A stretch of 64,000 nucleotides of DNA from Takakia lepidozioides (lineage: Eukaryota; Streptophyta; Takakiopsida; Takakiales; Takakiaceae): contig CM060731.1 of assembly GCA_030704615.1 (NCBI GenBank), positions 55,164,221 to 55,228,220 on the forward strand. Reading direction: 5' to 3'. Made by a program: the position numbers and the translations under genes. This document shows, in pieces, positions 12,691 through 24,130 of this stretch (its first letter is position 1; every line of letters starts with the position of its first letter). The notes below the pieces were generated by a model. The model saw only the letters and a list, made by a program, of their open reading frames with translations, searched no databases and had not been told where the DNA came from.

Positions 12691-12965
12691 GCCAAGTAAT
12701 AGATGGGCCCTGGAGTTTCAATGCGAGGGAGCCGGTTCAGCCAGCGTGACCCCCGCCACCCCCCGCCCACCCCACCTCCATCGCCCGACACACCGCGCGG
12801 CAGCCCCTCCCACGCCTCATGTTCCCTCTGCCAGGACATGATACATGTCCTCTCACCCATCCCCATCCTGCCTCCCATCCTCACCTCATGCATGGCATCG
12901 TCCCCTATCGCCCTTGCATGCCTTCATCCTCCCCATCCACATGCTTGCGTCCGTTTGCATGCAGC
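12691..12965 (+). repeat. MULE left terminal inverted repeat
   Basis: Matches the reverse complement of about 30,600-30,809 with small indels: the opening GCCAAGTAATAGATGGG, then GCGAGGGAGCCGGTTCAGCC, a C-rich CCACC tract, and CATCCTCACCTCATGCATGG. Similarity fades past about 12,965. TIRs of a few hundred bases are usual for MULEs. Confidence 0.88.
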
Positions 12966-13985
12966 GTATCCCCAACCTTACATCAGCCCATCAATTCAAA
13001 ATGCTTCTGACACATCTTGTCAAATGGCAAATCTGACGAAATAAAATGGACGTTGGGATATATGCCACGTCGTCACATACACTGCCACCCCAATTGAGGG
13101 TTTTGCTACCTCTCATCGTGCATTTCCTAGATAGCAGTTCTCTCCATGCGTTTCTAGCTTGCCCACATGAATTGACAGCATTCCATTATACCTGCCCAGA
13201 ATATGAGTACAAAAAGGCGCATGTGAGGATACGGCATCAAAAGAACACATCAGCAAACTCAGAAGCGTCTTATTTCTGTAAGCATGGCTAAAGAGGTTGA
13301 GCATGGCAAGATTTTGCCCCACCTTCTTTAATCTGCAAAGTCACTACAGACAAACCAAGACAGGTACTTTTTCACACACCATGACTTGCAAAGTCAATAC
13401 CCTAAACACTGTGGAGGTAACAGAGGCTATGTGTGCAAAGGAATGGCGTGCAGGTCCACCAAAAAAAAGGGGGAGAAAGCCTACAGTGGGGCCCATCATC
13501 CACAGGAAAGAAAACTAAACAAAAAATGACTACAACAACAAAACAGGATAGGCACAAAAGAGGATGCATATGCCGATTTGTTGTCAAGCAATGCTCCTGT
13601 ACCCTACTTGGCAGAGATAATTTATTATGAGAAACAACATGTAAATGGAAGAGGTCAGACCTTCATGTCACTTGAACCGATGTGCAATGGCTCCCCATCT
13701 TAGCGATGACATGAAATCATGGATTTTGCACAATTTTGCATCTTGGGCTGAGCAAAAACAAGATAATGGCCAAGCACACCTGCGAGTGAAGAGTTGAATG
13801 GAGCAAGGCTGGACGTCAGCCGTGACACTTTTCTCCTCTCCATGACATACGGACTATTGCAAAGCTATGCGATGAAGAGACATTCACAAAACAACCAAAT
13901 GATGCCCAGAGTGTCCGCATGTGGGTGCATTAAAATATGGCTAGTGTTTTTTACTACCAGAAGAAAAAACCACAAGGCTTGGACA
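12966..13985. other. MULE subterminal and degraded 5' region
   Basis: No intact frame. The part just before 13,985 probably held the N-terminal part of the transposase but is broken by stops and frameshifts; a YYQKKKPQGLD-like fragment near 13,950 is the last trace I can recognise. Confidence 0.4.
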
Positions 13986-15768
13986 TCCAGTGACATCAAA
14001 CTTGATCTTGATCCATTCGTCTTGGCATACAGACAGTGTGGCAGCGAGATCAAATGTTGAAATTTGGCCATCACCGAATTGTCGCATGCGACGCCATCTT
14101 CAGAACCAATGAGAAGAAGGTGGGATCTGTCTTTTTACTTCATTGCAATCGTTGAAGCCAGGTTTAAGGTGTACTTGTCATACTGCATCCCCCACATCGT
14201 ACAATCTCATACTCACTACTTTCTCCATACAAATCTGCCTCAATTGTTGGTACATTGATTGTTGTTTATGTAGTACACCGCTATACACCATGATGAATTC
14301 GACGAGTGGTTGAATGGAATCCCAGTTGCATTCATCATCACAACAAGATCAAAGGCAATCGATTTAGAGCCATGGATGTCCACACTGAACAGGAAGCTTC
14401 AGGCGAACTAGGCAGAATGGTGCCCATATGCTTTCATTGTTGATGATGCAGATGCTGAAATAAAAGCAATTAGGTGAATCCCGATTCGCAACTCTTTGGA
14501 ATTTTTTGGTTTTCTGCAAATCTCTTTATAATGTTGTTACATGTCTTTCTATGTCAGGGCCGTGTGGGGGCAGTCTGCAGTTTTTCTATGTCTTTGGCAT
14601 GTGAGGAGAACATGGCAAAAGAATGTCATGTCTAAGATCAAATATACAGATTTGCGTGCATGTGTCATGCAAGATATGTCAAAAATCATGTGTAGTGCTG
14701 CAAAAAATGAGGGTGACGCAGGTGAAGCATGGGCATTGTGCGAACTTGTGAATTTGCATTTCAAGTGCCCCACTGTAAGTGAATTTTGTGACTACTTAGA
14801 GCAGGAGTGGGTCCCTAAAGCTAAGATGTGGACAATGGGTTCTCGCAACATTCCACACGCAGGACAAGACACAAACGCCACCATTGAAGTTTATCATGGC
14901 AATCTAAAGGCACAACTGAAATGCACAAAGAGCAAACTGGTCAGCAGACGAGTTGATTGGCTCATTCATGAACTCACAGGTGATTTGCTTACTCATTACA
15001 ATTTACTGGTATATGTCGTATGCCAAAACATATGGCTTCATCCGCAACAAGCGACTTGAAGGCTTTGTATGCAGCTATGTTTTGCTTGCCAAACATATTC
15101 CCGATTGCAATGTGAACCTTCCGCAGACAAAAGGGGGCATCGCCACTATCAAATGTATTTGGGATGAGGGGACTACCTATACAGTTCACAATCCACCGTC
15201 CAACTGGGGATGTTGCGATTGTCGTCATGCCCGCAAAGGTAATATGTGTGCGCATCAGGTGAAGGTGTTGCAAATGTTGCACCCCAACGTAGAAGATGGC
15301 ACCATAGCCAAATTCTGTGGAAGCTTTATTGGGAGCAGTAGAGGTGGCCTTCATAGCTTGTTTGCACCACCTCAATCACCAGCTGACATGCCTTCCAAAG
15401 CACCCATGCGTCCTACCCAAAACGCATCACCATATTCCGCCCAGAAAAGTCCAGGACTGGAATTACGACCATTAATATCCAATGAGTTCGAGTGGGTTCT
15501 AGACATGACAAGACATAAAAGGGTCTTGCAGCAACATCTCATTGCTATGGTTAGAGCAGCCAAAGGGAAAATTTGTGACTTGACGTGCAGCATGGACGAG
15601 GGTATTCATCATCCCCACGAAGACCCCACTCTCACTGAGGTTGACGATGGAGCAACCAACTCCCTTGTGAGATGGAAAGATTTTCTAGAGGCGCGCGGTA
15701 GAAAGCGTCATGTGGCAAACCTGTCTGAACGGCAGAATGCAGCAAAGAGACAATTGTACGCATCTTGA
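13986..15768 (+). pseudogene. MURA-like MULE transposase, decayed
   Basis: Three blocks are visible. About 14,014-14,120 encodes LKFGHHRIVACDAIF, with the first catalytic Asp in VACD. About 14,275-14,473 encodes GIPVAFIITTRSKAIDLEPW and then FIVDDADAEIKAIR, with the second Asp. After a GT-AG intron (14,474-14,557) the exon continues AVWGQSAVFLCLWHVRRTW, the C..H motif typical of MULE transposases. A SWIM zinc finger follows at about 15,207-15,262 (CCDC...CAHQ). Damage: an in-frame TAG in the second block near 14,410, and a frameshift near 14,998 beside a repeated TTAC/AATTTAC. The C-terminal frame runs on to the stop at 15,768. The family normally cuts DNA at element ends; this copy cannot make a full protein. 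Confidence 0.85.
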
Positions 15769-16289
15769 TGAACATGGAGGTGGGGGGGGGGAGTTCATCA
15801 TGATCCTAGTGTGCAATACCCTGTTTGTTATTTGACCACAATAACATTGGTCCCAACATTTGCAATCCTAATGTTTCCATGACGTGCCATGCTTCATGTA
15901 TATGTTTCGTTCTCAATGCTGTGACTTTGTCTTCCGAAATTGTGTGGATATGCAGGCCACAATTACCATACATGTATGAAGTGGTTAGTGCTGAATCATG
16001 AAGGCGTGTTAATATGAAATTGCATGGATTCTGGATTGTGTTTGGTGTTAATTTTGCATGTCATGGCCTGTCCAATGTCTTCTTCCCACAGGGTGTTGCA
16101 TCCATTTCATTCATTCATTCCATGCTCGTCATCCTAAAACCATGTACATTACATTGTTCCATGTGCATCCTACGTAGTGGTAGAGTGGCCACCTCGAAGG
16201 TTGGCTGATAGACGGCTGCCCACACGCATTTCAGCCATGGAAACAGGGACATGCATACAATGCAACGTGCATGAGAAGAGGAACCCTAA

Positions 16290-16630
16290 AACCTTTCATC
16301 CATATCAAGCCTATGCATACTATCATCCCGTATTCAGGTCGTCGCCATTCATCCCATTCTGGAAATGCATAGGAATCATATGCATGTTATCATCCGATAT
16401 TTCGTCGTCACCATTCATCCCATTCATCCCTATCCATGTTATCATCCGTATTCGACATCACCATTCACCCCATTCATCCCATCCATTTCAACCCTATCCA
16501 TATTTCATCCATATTGCGCCGTCATTATTTATCCAATTCAGCACATTCATATCATCCTATCCATGTTATCATCCATATTCGATGTCAGCATTCATCCCAT
16601 TCATCCCATCCATTCCAACCTTATCCATGT
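16290..16630 (+). repeat. CATTCATCCCATTCATCCC-type tandem repeat
   Basis: Degenerate units with CATCC/CATTC words; GTTATCATCC recurs at about 16,437 and 16,566. The array resumes at 25,134 on the other side of the retroelement, so it was interrupted by that insertion. The stretch 15,780-16,290 before it holds no gene that I can see. Confidence 0.7.
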
Positions 16631-16818
16631 ATCGTGCGCATACATATCGCCACACAACTACATCGCTGTCCAAAACCATACAACACATGTGCACGCCACA
16701 CACTAGTATATCACTAGTCCACCACTAGTGCAGCCACTAGTCCAACCACTAGGCTACAACTAGTCAGTCACTAGGCTGCCACTATGCTGCCCACTATGGC
16801 AGTCACTAGTCCACACAA
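16631..16818. repeat. ACTAGT-rich block A, outside the left LTR
   Basis: About 188 bp nearly identical to 17,117-17,305, with about four differences by eye, rich in CACTAGT words. It lies between the left target duplication and the left LTR, where no element sequence is normally expected. Confidence 0.8.
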
Positions 16819-17113
16819 TGCGAGCTCACAAAGCTGAAGCATAAACTCATGCATATATAAACTCATCACTCAAATACAAGTCAAGCCAAGTGCACCCCAC
16901 GCCATGGGGAATCCACACTACGGCGCCATAGCTAGGCGCGGTGAGGCTCAACTCGAGAAAGATGAGCCTCCCACGCTTGCCATGAAGATAACCACTCCAG
17001 GGCCTAAATCTGCCTTGACCCCTGGATTGACACTTGGGCCAATCCCAAATGTCAATATGTAAAAGCTAGCTATTTCTTAGCTAGTTTCACACTAGTGGTA
17101 AAATAACTTGACA
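16819..17113 (-). repeat. Left (3') LTR
   Basis: 295 bp, reading TGTCAAG...GCTCGCA on the minus strand, so it has TG...CA ends. It differs from the right LTR at about seven positions by eye. Confidence 0.85.
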
Positions 17114-17116
17114 GTT

Positions 17117-17305
17117 GTCGTGCACATACATATCGCTACACAACTACATCGCTGTCCAAAACCATACAACACATGTGCACGCCACACACTAATATATCAC
17201 TAGTCCACCACTAGTGCAGCCACTAGTCCAACCACTAGGCTACAACTAGTCAGTCACTAGGCTGCCACTATGCTGCCTACTATGGCAGTCACTAGTCCAC
17301 ACAAT
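17117..17305. repeat. ACTAGT-rich block A', inside the left LTR
   Basis: Second copy of the block at 16,631-16,818, so the left LTR is bracketed by direct repeats. No polypurine tract is obvious at the LTR border. Confidence 0.8.
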
Positions 17306-17524
17306 CGCCCCCAAGATGTGATAGTGACCATAGCCTCATTAAGTCCTCCACCACTGTCCCTACTATACTCAAACTCAATAGATCAAGAGGCCGGGTGCAA
17401 GAGTTGCCCCATCATTAGTCGCCGTCTTGCAACCTGTGAACTTAAGCCTGGGATCTCGTGTATTGACTCCTATGAGCTTGGCCTCCCATGTCTTGTTAGT
17501 TGCCTCTAGTCATGTCCACTGCCA

Positions 17525-17812
17525 CTATCCCAAGCAGTGTGGACATAACAAATCTCCGTCAGGAACCCTCTTAAGAGGTGGTGTCAAGCATCCCATATGC
17601 CAACCTCTTGAGCATCGATCACACACCAGCATGGTGGCTGCCCCTTTGGCAGACCCACAGAGCATGCACCTCAAACCTGCAGGTACCACTGCCAAGTTTG
17701 GGTCAACTCTGCCATCAACATTGGGAAGGTGACATGGCGCAAAATTACGCACATGGTCTTTCCAAGTCATGCCATCCCGACCCTCCAAAATCAGGACTCC
17801 TGAGGGCAACAC
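17525..17812 (-). CDS. PHD finger segment of the retroelement polyprotein
   Basis: The frame encodes a C4-H-C3 zinc-binding array: CMLC, then CDRC, then the HMGC pair, then CPHC, spaced as in PHD fingers (about residues 49-93 of this segment). PHD fingers read histone H3 tails, usually the methylation state of lysine 4. One could guide integration or methylation to certain chromatin; that is inference. It lies downstream of the methyltransferase in a different frame, separated by stops near 17,840-17,870, so one frameshift divides the two in this copy. No ATG starts it; it is best read as part of a longer polyprotein. Confidence 0.8.
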   Translation of the reverse strand: MLPSGVLILEGRDGMTWKDHVRNFAPCHLPNVDGRVDPNLAVVPAGLRCMLCGSAKGAATMLVCDRCSRGWHMGCLTPPLKRVPDGDLLCPHCLG

Positions 17813-17870
17813 CTCTCGAACCCTCAGAATAACACGCCCTGCAGTGACATCCAGGGCCCTACCTGCTCAG

Positions 17871-19205
17871 TCAATGACAAGGCCTCATCTTGCCCATCAT
17901 CTCATCCTCGAGGACTTCCTCAACCTGAGAAAAATCCTCAGCCTCATCCATCACTGCCACCTTGGCTGCCAACTCCCTCTGAACCTCGAGCACCTCCCAC
18001 GTGTGCCATGGATGTCTGCACCCCGTGGTCCTCACATGCTCGCCCCCACTCACTGCCTGTACCGTCTCGGTAGGCAGAGAGACCATCGAGGGAAGTGTAC
18101 TCCGCACTCTACGTTGTTCAGCCATAGTCAAGCTGATAATCCAAGTCAAGCAATTGAGATCCATTGTTTGCCCCAACACCTGATGACGTGATGCCTCAGA
18201 AAGAGACGACACCGCCGTGGTACCAGTGGTAAAACCCATCGCCCGCTCACGCTCGTCAGCATTAGGCTCCACTAACTGTTGCAACTGAGCATCCCACAGG
18301 AGGTCAGGTCCACTATCCCGGAAAGCATGCGATCCTGGAAAGCTGAGCAGTGTAGGTAATGCTGCTTGTGGTTGACCCACCCTGTTGACCACTGCCAAAG
18401 GCAAACGGTCATCGTGTCTCATACGTTGAGACTGTCTCCCTGTGTCCAAAATGATATCCACTATGAGGTGTGTTGGCCGCTGCACCTCATCAAATGCACG
18501 CTTGAGCAGTACGGGTGGCATCAAGTTAGTCCACCATAGCCATGGACGATGAGCCCGTGATCCCACTGTAGCTGCATCCAGCAACACTGCTGACCCAAAC
18601 CACGACCGGACTTGATGCACACTAGCCATCACCCTGGCCCAAGAATCGCCCATCAGTGGCACATTCTCCAAGATGTATGCCGGAGATACAGCTTGATGAA
18701 GCTGCAAGTGGCGCAAAACCCGCCCCATCTCCCAAAACAGACCCAACCTCGAGTCTTGTAATCCATTGTCATGCCCGGCTGATGAATGCCCTTGGCAGGG
18801 CCAACCTGCCACTACCAGATCAATGGAGCCAACCCGCTCCAAATCATGCACCCCCAGCAACAAAATGTCTGCTGGCAATGCCTGTTGATATCCACGAACT
18901 GCAGACACCGGCAACAACTCAGGGTACTGCTGCGCCAACTGAGCAACATGGCAAAGTGAAACGTGTCGTGCAGTCTCATTCCTCTCCACATACAGGTAAC
19001 GCCAAACTCGTACACCTGCCTATAACACAACAGCTAATCTAGTGCTGATCCCGCCAAACAAGTCCAGAAGACAAATGTCTTCATCCGGATACTGGCACAC
19101 AATCAGTGTGGTATCCAATGGAGACAAGTGAGGTGGTCCTGGTGCAATCCCCGCACTCTCCTCCTCTCCTGATGGTACAAAAGCCTCTACCCAAGCTTGT
19201 TGCAC
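17871..19205 (-). CDS. C5 cytosine DNA methyltransferase domain of the retroelement
   Basis: Motif I (LLDLFGGISTRLAVVL, cofactor binding) ends next to an in-frame TAG at 19,020-19,022. The frame then runs open to 17,871. Motif II is VERNE; motif IV is GWPCQGHSSAG with the catalytic Cys in PCQ; motif VI is ILENVPLMG; the motif VIII region reads AHRPWLWWTNL; motifs IX-X lie around ADERERAMGF and LGQTMDL. All catalytic residues appear present. The AHR..WW.N and final blocks recall DNMT3-type enzymes, while PCQ is the commoner form, so the subfamily is open. The enzyme would methylate cytosine in DNA with S-adenosylmethionine. It occupies the place where pol would be expected, directly after the protease region. 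Confidence 0.9.
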
Positions 19206-19220
19206 CCGTCAATCAGCAAC

Positions 19221-20300
19221 CTACTGCAAATCTTTGCTCGTACCCCACAATGGAGTCTGAGCAACCATGGCAGGCAACTCCGCCATACCATACATGTCAT
19301 CCTGCTCTCCCGGAGGTATGTTATCCTCTGAATGAGCATTGCCCTCTAGCAACTCTCCAGGCCAAGTCACTGCAGCTGTGAATGCTGCTAGTGTCGGCAT
19401 CTTGCCTCGCTGGACAACCGCAACTCCTCCTATGAACATCACAGGGAGCTGCACACGTCGGCCCTCCCCTGACTGCCATCCAAGCCTACAAGAAGCTGAC
19501 TCCTCCCAAAAATCCAGGGTGAAGCCTATGGGGTACAACATTGCCCCACCAACCATGACATCGTACGAGACCGCGTCTGTCACAATGGCCTTGGCTCGCA
19601 TCACTGAGCCATCTGTAGGGTGATCCGACCGTAGTCTGATAGCCAACTCACGTCGTGTCATGCCCCGAGCCTGCTCCGATCCTCCCAGAGACGTCTGTAT
19701 CTGGAAAGGTTAAGGCTCCATATCCGCCTCCGTGAGGCCCGAGCCTGCAATAGCAGCTCTACCCAACATCAATGGCTGAGCTCCCGAGTCCAACAAGACC
19801 CGCAGTGGCCGGTACCTCTTGCCTGCCGGTTCACTCAAACAAAAAATGTCATCCTGGTTGTCTAACATGACAACTCCAAGTGTCACCATGGCACGCTCAA
19901 TGGCTGGCCTAGCTGGCAGCTCCATCAACCTGACAGCTGCAGCTTGCCATGGCGCCGCCGTGGCAGTCTTGACCCTCAAATCCGAGGATCCCTTCGGCAC
20001 TACACCCCCTACTATCTCCGCAGAAGATGAAGTAACCTCCCCACTTTCACAGAGTGTAGCTGCCAGCCTGAACACCTCAGCTGGTCTTACCCCCGGCGTC
20101 GCAATCATGGTAGCCGAGAACAATGGAGCCTGGCACATAGATGCGGCCGCTCCCAGCAGCACACTAGCTATCGTAGCCTTGGCAACACTAGGTAATGGTG
20201 CTGCCCATGTAACTCTCCCCAATGGCATAGTAACCTCCGCCTCGGTAACAGTCGGGCGAGAACTAGGTGCCATGGATGACGTCGACACTGTCTCTGCCAA
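19221..20300 (-). CDS. Retropepsin-like protease region of the retroelement
   Basis: The core motif VLLDSGAQPLMLG, with the D-S-G active-site triad of retroviral-type aspartic proteases, lies near 19,770-19,800. It is followed by a conserved-looking stretch (TRRELAIRLR, then GGAMLYPIGFTLDFWEE), and the frame reads on toward the methyltransferase. One in-frame TAA (19,710-19,712) interrupts it and a TAG stands at 19,221. The protease would cleave the gag polyprotein. A frameshift near 20,300 separates it from the gag frame. Confidence 0.75.
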
Positions 20301-21993
20301 TGTGAATGACTGAGGAAGCCTGGCCTGACGGCTTGCCTCCCCACGCTGTGGATCCCAACTCCACCTTTGTACCTCGTGGCTCAGGAACTCGTGCTGCTCC
20401 TCGAGTCACGGCTGCAGTAGACTCCACCTGCACTAGTGGTAGTGCTACTCCGCACATGAATCCCATGCCTCTCATATCTCCTCCCTCAGGAGCCGGAGGT
20501 GGACCATCCGGCCTTGGAGCCGGTACCACCTAAGCTTTAGCCATGGCAACAAGCCTATGCTCTAGCTGCTGAAGCCGGTTGGCCATGCCTTGGTCAACAC
20601 CCTGACCTCCGCGTCCTTGGCCATGTTGAGCTTGTCATTGGCCTACACCCCGTGCTTGACCACCTCGTCCTCTCTGGGCTGCTCCCCCTCGCCCCCGGCC
20701 ACCATTGTTCCCTTGGAACTGGCCTGGGCACAACTCGGGATGCAAACCATAACACTGGGCCTCTCTATGCCCGTGTTTGCCACCATGCCGACACTGCAAC
20801 AATGCAGGCTGTGCATGTGCAGGCCCTTTGCCTCCCTCTGGACAATCCTTCTTGACGTGGGGTCCTCCACATGTCCAACACACCACATCCGCCCGTTGTT
20901 GGCCTACAAATGAAGGGAGAGACCCCTGCATCTGAGGTCCTCTCTACCCTTCCCTGAGCTTCACTTGAGCCCCCTTGTTGCCTTGAGCACGTTGAGGTAG
21001 TGGTTGGCTAGGAGCACCACTACCCCATGGTGTCTCCTTAGCAAATCCCACCATGACCACTCGTTCCTCCACCATGTTGAGCTCTATCCGCTCTGCCGGC
21101 AAAAACACATTTGCTAAGGTGGGTTGGGCCGCTTGTAGGAGAGTTGCATCCCGCACCCTTCTCCTCAGCTCCTTGTCCAATATCCCATACCAGAATTGGA
21201 CTGCCTGAGCTTCCGTAACCCCTTGGGTTACATTTATCAAGCGCCTCATGCGAGTGAAAGCCTCCCTCAAGCTCTCAGTTGGCTTCCGTTGGAACTCTTG
21301 CAAGCTCCGCAACTTCTCTGTCCTCATCCCTTGGTAATTCCTTCTTAACTCTTCGAAGAACTCCACAACAGGGTTGAAGGCAAGCACCGCCACTGGTGCT
21401 GGTGCAGCAGTAGCTTGGGTGGACATCGTAGCTACGGTATCACCAGTCCTACTTGTCTCACTGCTGCTTGCTGAAGCTGCCGGTGCAGCGACAGGTGTAG
21501 CCACTGCCCTCGTGGCTCTAGTGCCCCTAGTGATAGAGACATAGTCGGGTGACCAGTACATCCTCCACTCCTCGATCTCAACCTCATGCCCCCACCTGAA
21601 CTCATGGTAATCATCCATAGGCGGCCCCTCAAGGTGCTAAAACAGCCCATTCAATGCCATGAAAGGCGTAAATAGTTGTGGATTGCGCATTTGCTGCAAA
21701 TCACACCAACTATCAAACTCTTGGATAAAATTAGCCAACTCGATGGTGCCCACTGCCCCAAAGTCCCTTCGTGGCCCCTTGGTAGCTCCATAGATCTCCT
21801 CCATTGTGTCCCACAACAATGGCAAGGAAACAACTTGCACCGCCGGTGTGAGTCCTCTTGATTTACAATCCGAATCAGAACCTTCCGTAGAAGACACGGG
21901 AGGTGAAGGTGGCCTAAACCGTACACCTCGTCTCGTGTACCCACTAGTATCGCTAGTGCTCAAACCGATAATGTCCCCAGCAACTAGTGGCAC
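20263..21993 (-). CDS. Gag with CCHC zinc knuckle, frame broken by stops
   Basis: The Ty3-type gag core lies at about 21,370-21,060 (EFFEELRRNYQGMRTEKL; LREAFTRMRRL; VQFWYGILDKELRRRV). A zinc knuckle CWTCGGPHVKKDC (C-x2-C-x3-H-x4-C) follows at about 20,880-20,840. One reading frame runs from 21,993 to about 20,300 through four stops: TAG at 21,637-21,639, TAG at 20,944-20,946, TGA at 20,635-20,637 and TAG at 20,530-20,532. The protein would form the particle and bind RNA. The linker after the knuckle is Gly/Arg-rich, then Gln-rich (NRLQQLEHRL). Confidence 0.8.
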
Positions 21994-22689
21994 CTCCGTG
22001 TTGACAAACTGTCACTCAACCAGTCATGAACATGTCCCTAACCCCCTCTCCACAAGGTAACTGGGTAGAGAACCTGTTGCGGCTTATGGTTTGGAATACT
22101 AGGTTCCTAACATAGCCTACACTTGCACCTGCATCCACCGCAAGCACTCCTATGGTTGGCTGGTCATCACCTCCAACCTCACCACAGGAGAAACAATGAT
22201 GGTCTGACTGGTCATCACCCCAGTCTCACCATCGACAGCATGCTCTAGGACTGGCCGGTGATCAAATCCGGACCAATCACCTATAAAAACAAGCGCCCAC
22301 ACAAAACTAACATGGTGCACAGTCAAGCATGCAGGTATGGAGGGGATCCAAACACAAGAAATCAGAACGACAACTCCCCCATACCAAAAACAACTCCACG
22401 GTGTTGCTCCTGCAAGGATACCCCAGCCCAAACCCGGACTAACTCTTGCCTCCACCTACGGAAAGGTCTTGGCCTAATGAGAGGGTGGAAAACTACGAGG
22501 AAGAGAAGCTAAAGCAATGCCTAACCCCAGCATGCCCTCATCCCAACACTTTTTCTCTCCTCTCTTCCCTCACTTGCATGACCATGGAAATATCATGAAG
22601 ATACTCCTCAAACCGCCCTCCACGAGCTTCAAAATTCGGCCTTCAAGACATGCTAGTCCTTAGGCAGTCCACCAGTGCCTCCACGAGTC

Positions 22690-23280
22690 AGCACGGGCCA
22701 TCCACAGATCAACACGGGCCACCACAAACCAGCACAGGCCCACACAGATCACTGGTCACAGCCGTCACAGCCCCACACAAGGCCACAGCCTGTCACAACC
22801 CCAAAAGCCACAGATCACAGCCTGTCACAGCCCCCAAGGCCACAGGTCACAGCCTGTTACAGCCCATCACAACCCCAAAGGCCACAGGCACAGCCTGTCA
22901 CAGCCCTACACAGGTCACAGGGGTCACAGCCCCAAAGGCTACAGCCCATCACAACCCTACACAGGTCAGAGGGGTCACAGCCCCAAAGGTCACAACCTGT
23001 CATAGCCCCTCACAGCCCCTCACAGCCCATCACAGCCCTACACAGGTCACAGGGGTCACAAGGCACAGGGCACAGCCTGTCACAGCCCTCACAGCCCGTC
23101 ACCGCCCCACAGGCCACAGGGAACAGCCCGTCACAGCCCATCACAGCCCCACAGGCCACAGGGCACAGCCTGTCACAACCCCTCACAGCCCCACAGGCCA
23201 CAGGGCACAGCCTGTCACAACCCCACACAGCCCCACAGGCCACAGGGCACAGCCTGTCATAGCCCCTCACAGCCCATCCA
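22690..23280. repeat. CACAGCC-type minisatellite in the leader
   Basis: Built from CACAGCC and CACAGGCCACAGG words. It is irregular on the left and regular on the right, where CACAGGCCACAGG recurs near 23,108, 23,150, 23,193 and 23,236, a period of about 42-43 bp. Confidence 0.85.
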
Positions 23281-23689
23281 TGGCCACTCATGGCAATTTA
23301 GCCATTTCTCCAAGGGGTTTACCCACGCCACGCTAGGGTTTGTGTCTCTTGGACTCTGGGTTTTTTTGCACCGAGCTATGGCGGCTGTGAAGAAATCACC
23401 AAGGTATTCTTGCTCTTTTGGCTCCCACACACCACCAATAGTAGCCCTAAGCCATGAGGAAGATGGTTGCCACAAACCAAGCCTTCTTTCTCACTTAGAC
23501 TCCCCAAACACGCCACCAAACTCAATGGCAAACAACCAAGCCTTACTGGTTTCCAGCCCTTGTGAGCACTCATTCAAGCGTTTTCCTTAGCCATAACATC
23601 TGTTTTAGAGCCTATTCTAGCCCCCTACATCTGCCACTTCAAGAGCCATGATCTATCTAGGCTTGAGGTTGAAACCCCAACTAAGAACA

Positions 23690-24130
23690 CGCTCTACAAG
23701 TGTCGGACTGTCACATAAGAGCAGATCAGCCCCTTACCTTCTCTTTTAGTTCTCTAAAGCTTGAAAACAAACTGAAGGCATGCTCCACACATGCCCCTCT
23801 CTCACCACAAAAGAATCAGCCCCTTTGCTTCCTTTCTTGCACCCACCAACTTGAAAATACAAGCTTCAGCGGGCTGGAAGCATGCTCCACACATGTCCTA
23901 CAGGGAAACCAGCCCCTTCCTTCCTTTCTTGCACTCCCAAACCTAAAAGTACAAGCCTTCAACAGGCTGAAAACATGCTCCACACATGCATTGCCCTCAC
24001 ATAAGGGAAGTCAGCCCTTTCCTCTTCCTTGCTTGCCCTCCAAGCTTGAAGATGGAAGCTTCAATGAGTTGAATACATGCTCCACACATGCAACCTCTTC
24101 ACACAAGAGGTATCAGCCCCCTATCTTGGC
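23690..24130. repeat. Tandem repeat of about 100 bp in the leader
   Basis: CATGCTCCACACATG recurs at 23,779, 23,881, 23,974 and 24,076, each followed by a related CAGCCCCTT/CTTCCTT stretch and a CTTGAA stretch. Confidence 0.85.

Noticed and set aside
16177-16728. 183-codon Pro/His/Ser-rich frame
   Set aside because: It translates the CATTCATCCC tandem repeat and crosses the retroelement border.
17871-19205. Host chromomethylase or DRM gene
   Set aside because: It lies between gag/protease and a PHD finger inside LTRs, without introns or chromo/UBA domains, so it belongs to the element.
19339-20313. Plus-strand frames opposite the protease region
   Set aside because: Antisense shadows of the retroelement coding strand, which carries the recognisable motifs.
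22650-23336. 228-codon Thr/Gln/His-rich frame
   Set aside because: Translation of the CACAGCC minisatellite in the leader, on the strand opposite to the element.
22690-24130. CRISPR-like repeat array
   Set aside because: No constant repeat with unique spacers; units grade into each other, and the genome is eukaryotic.
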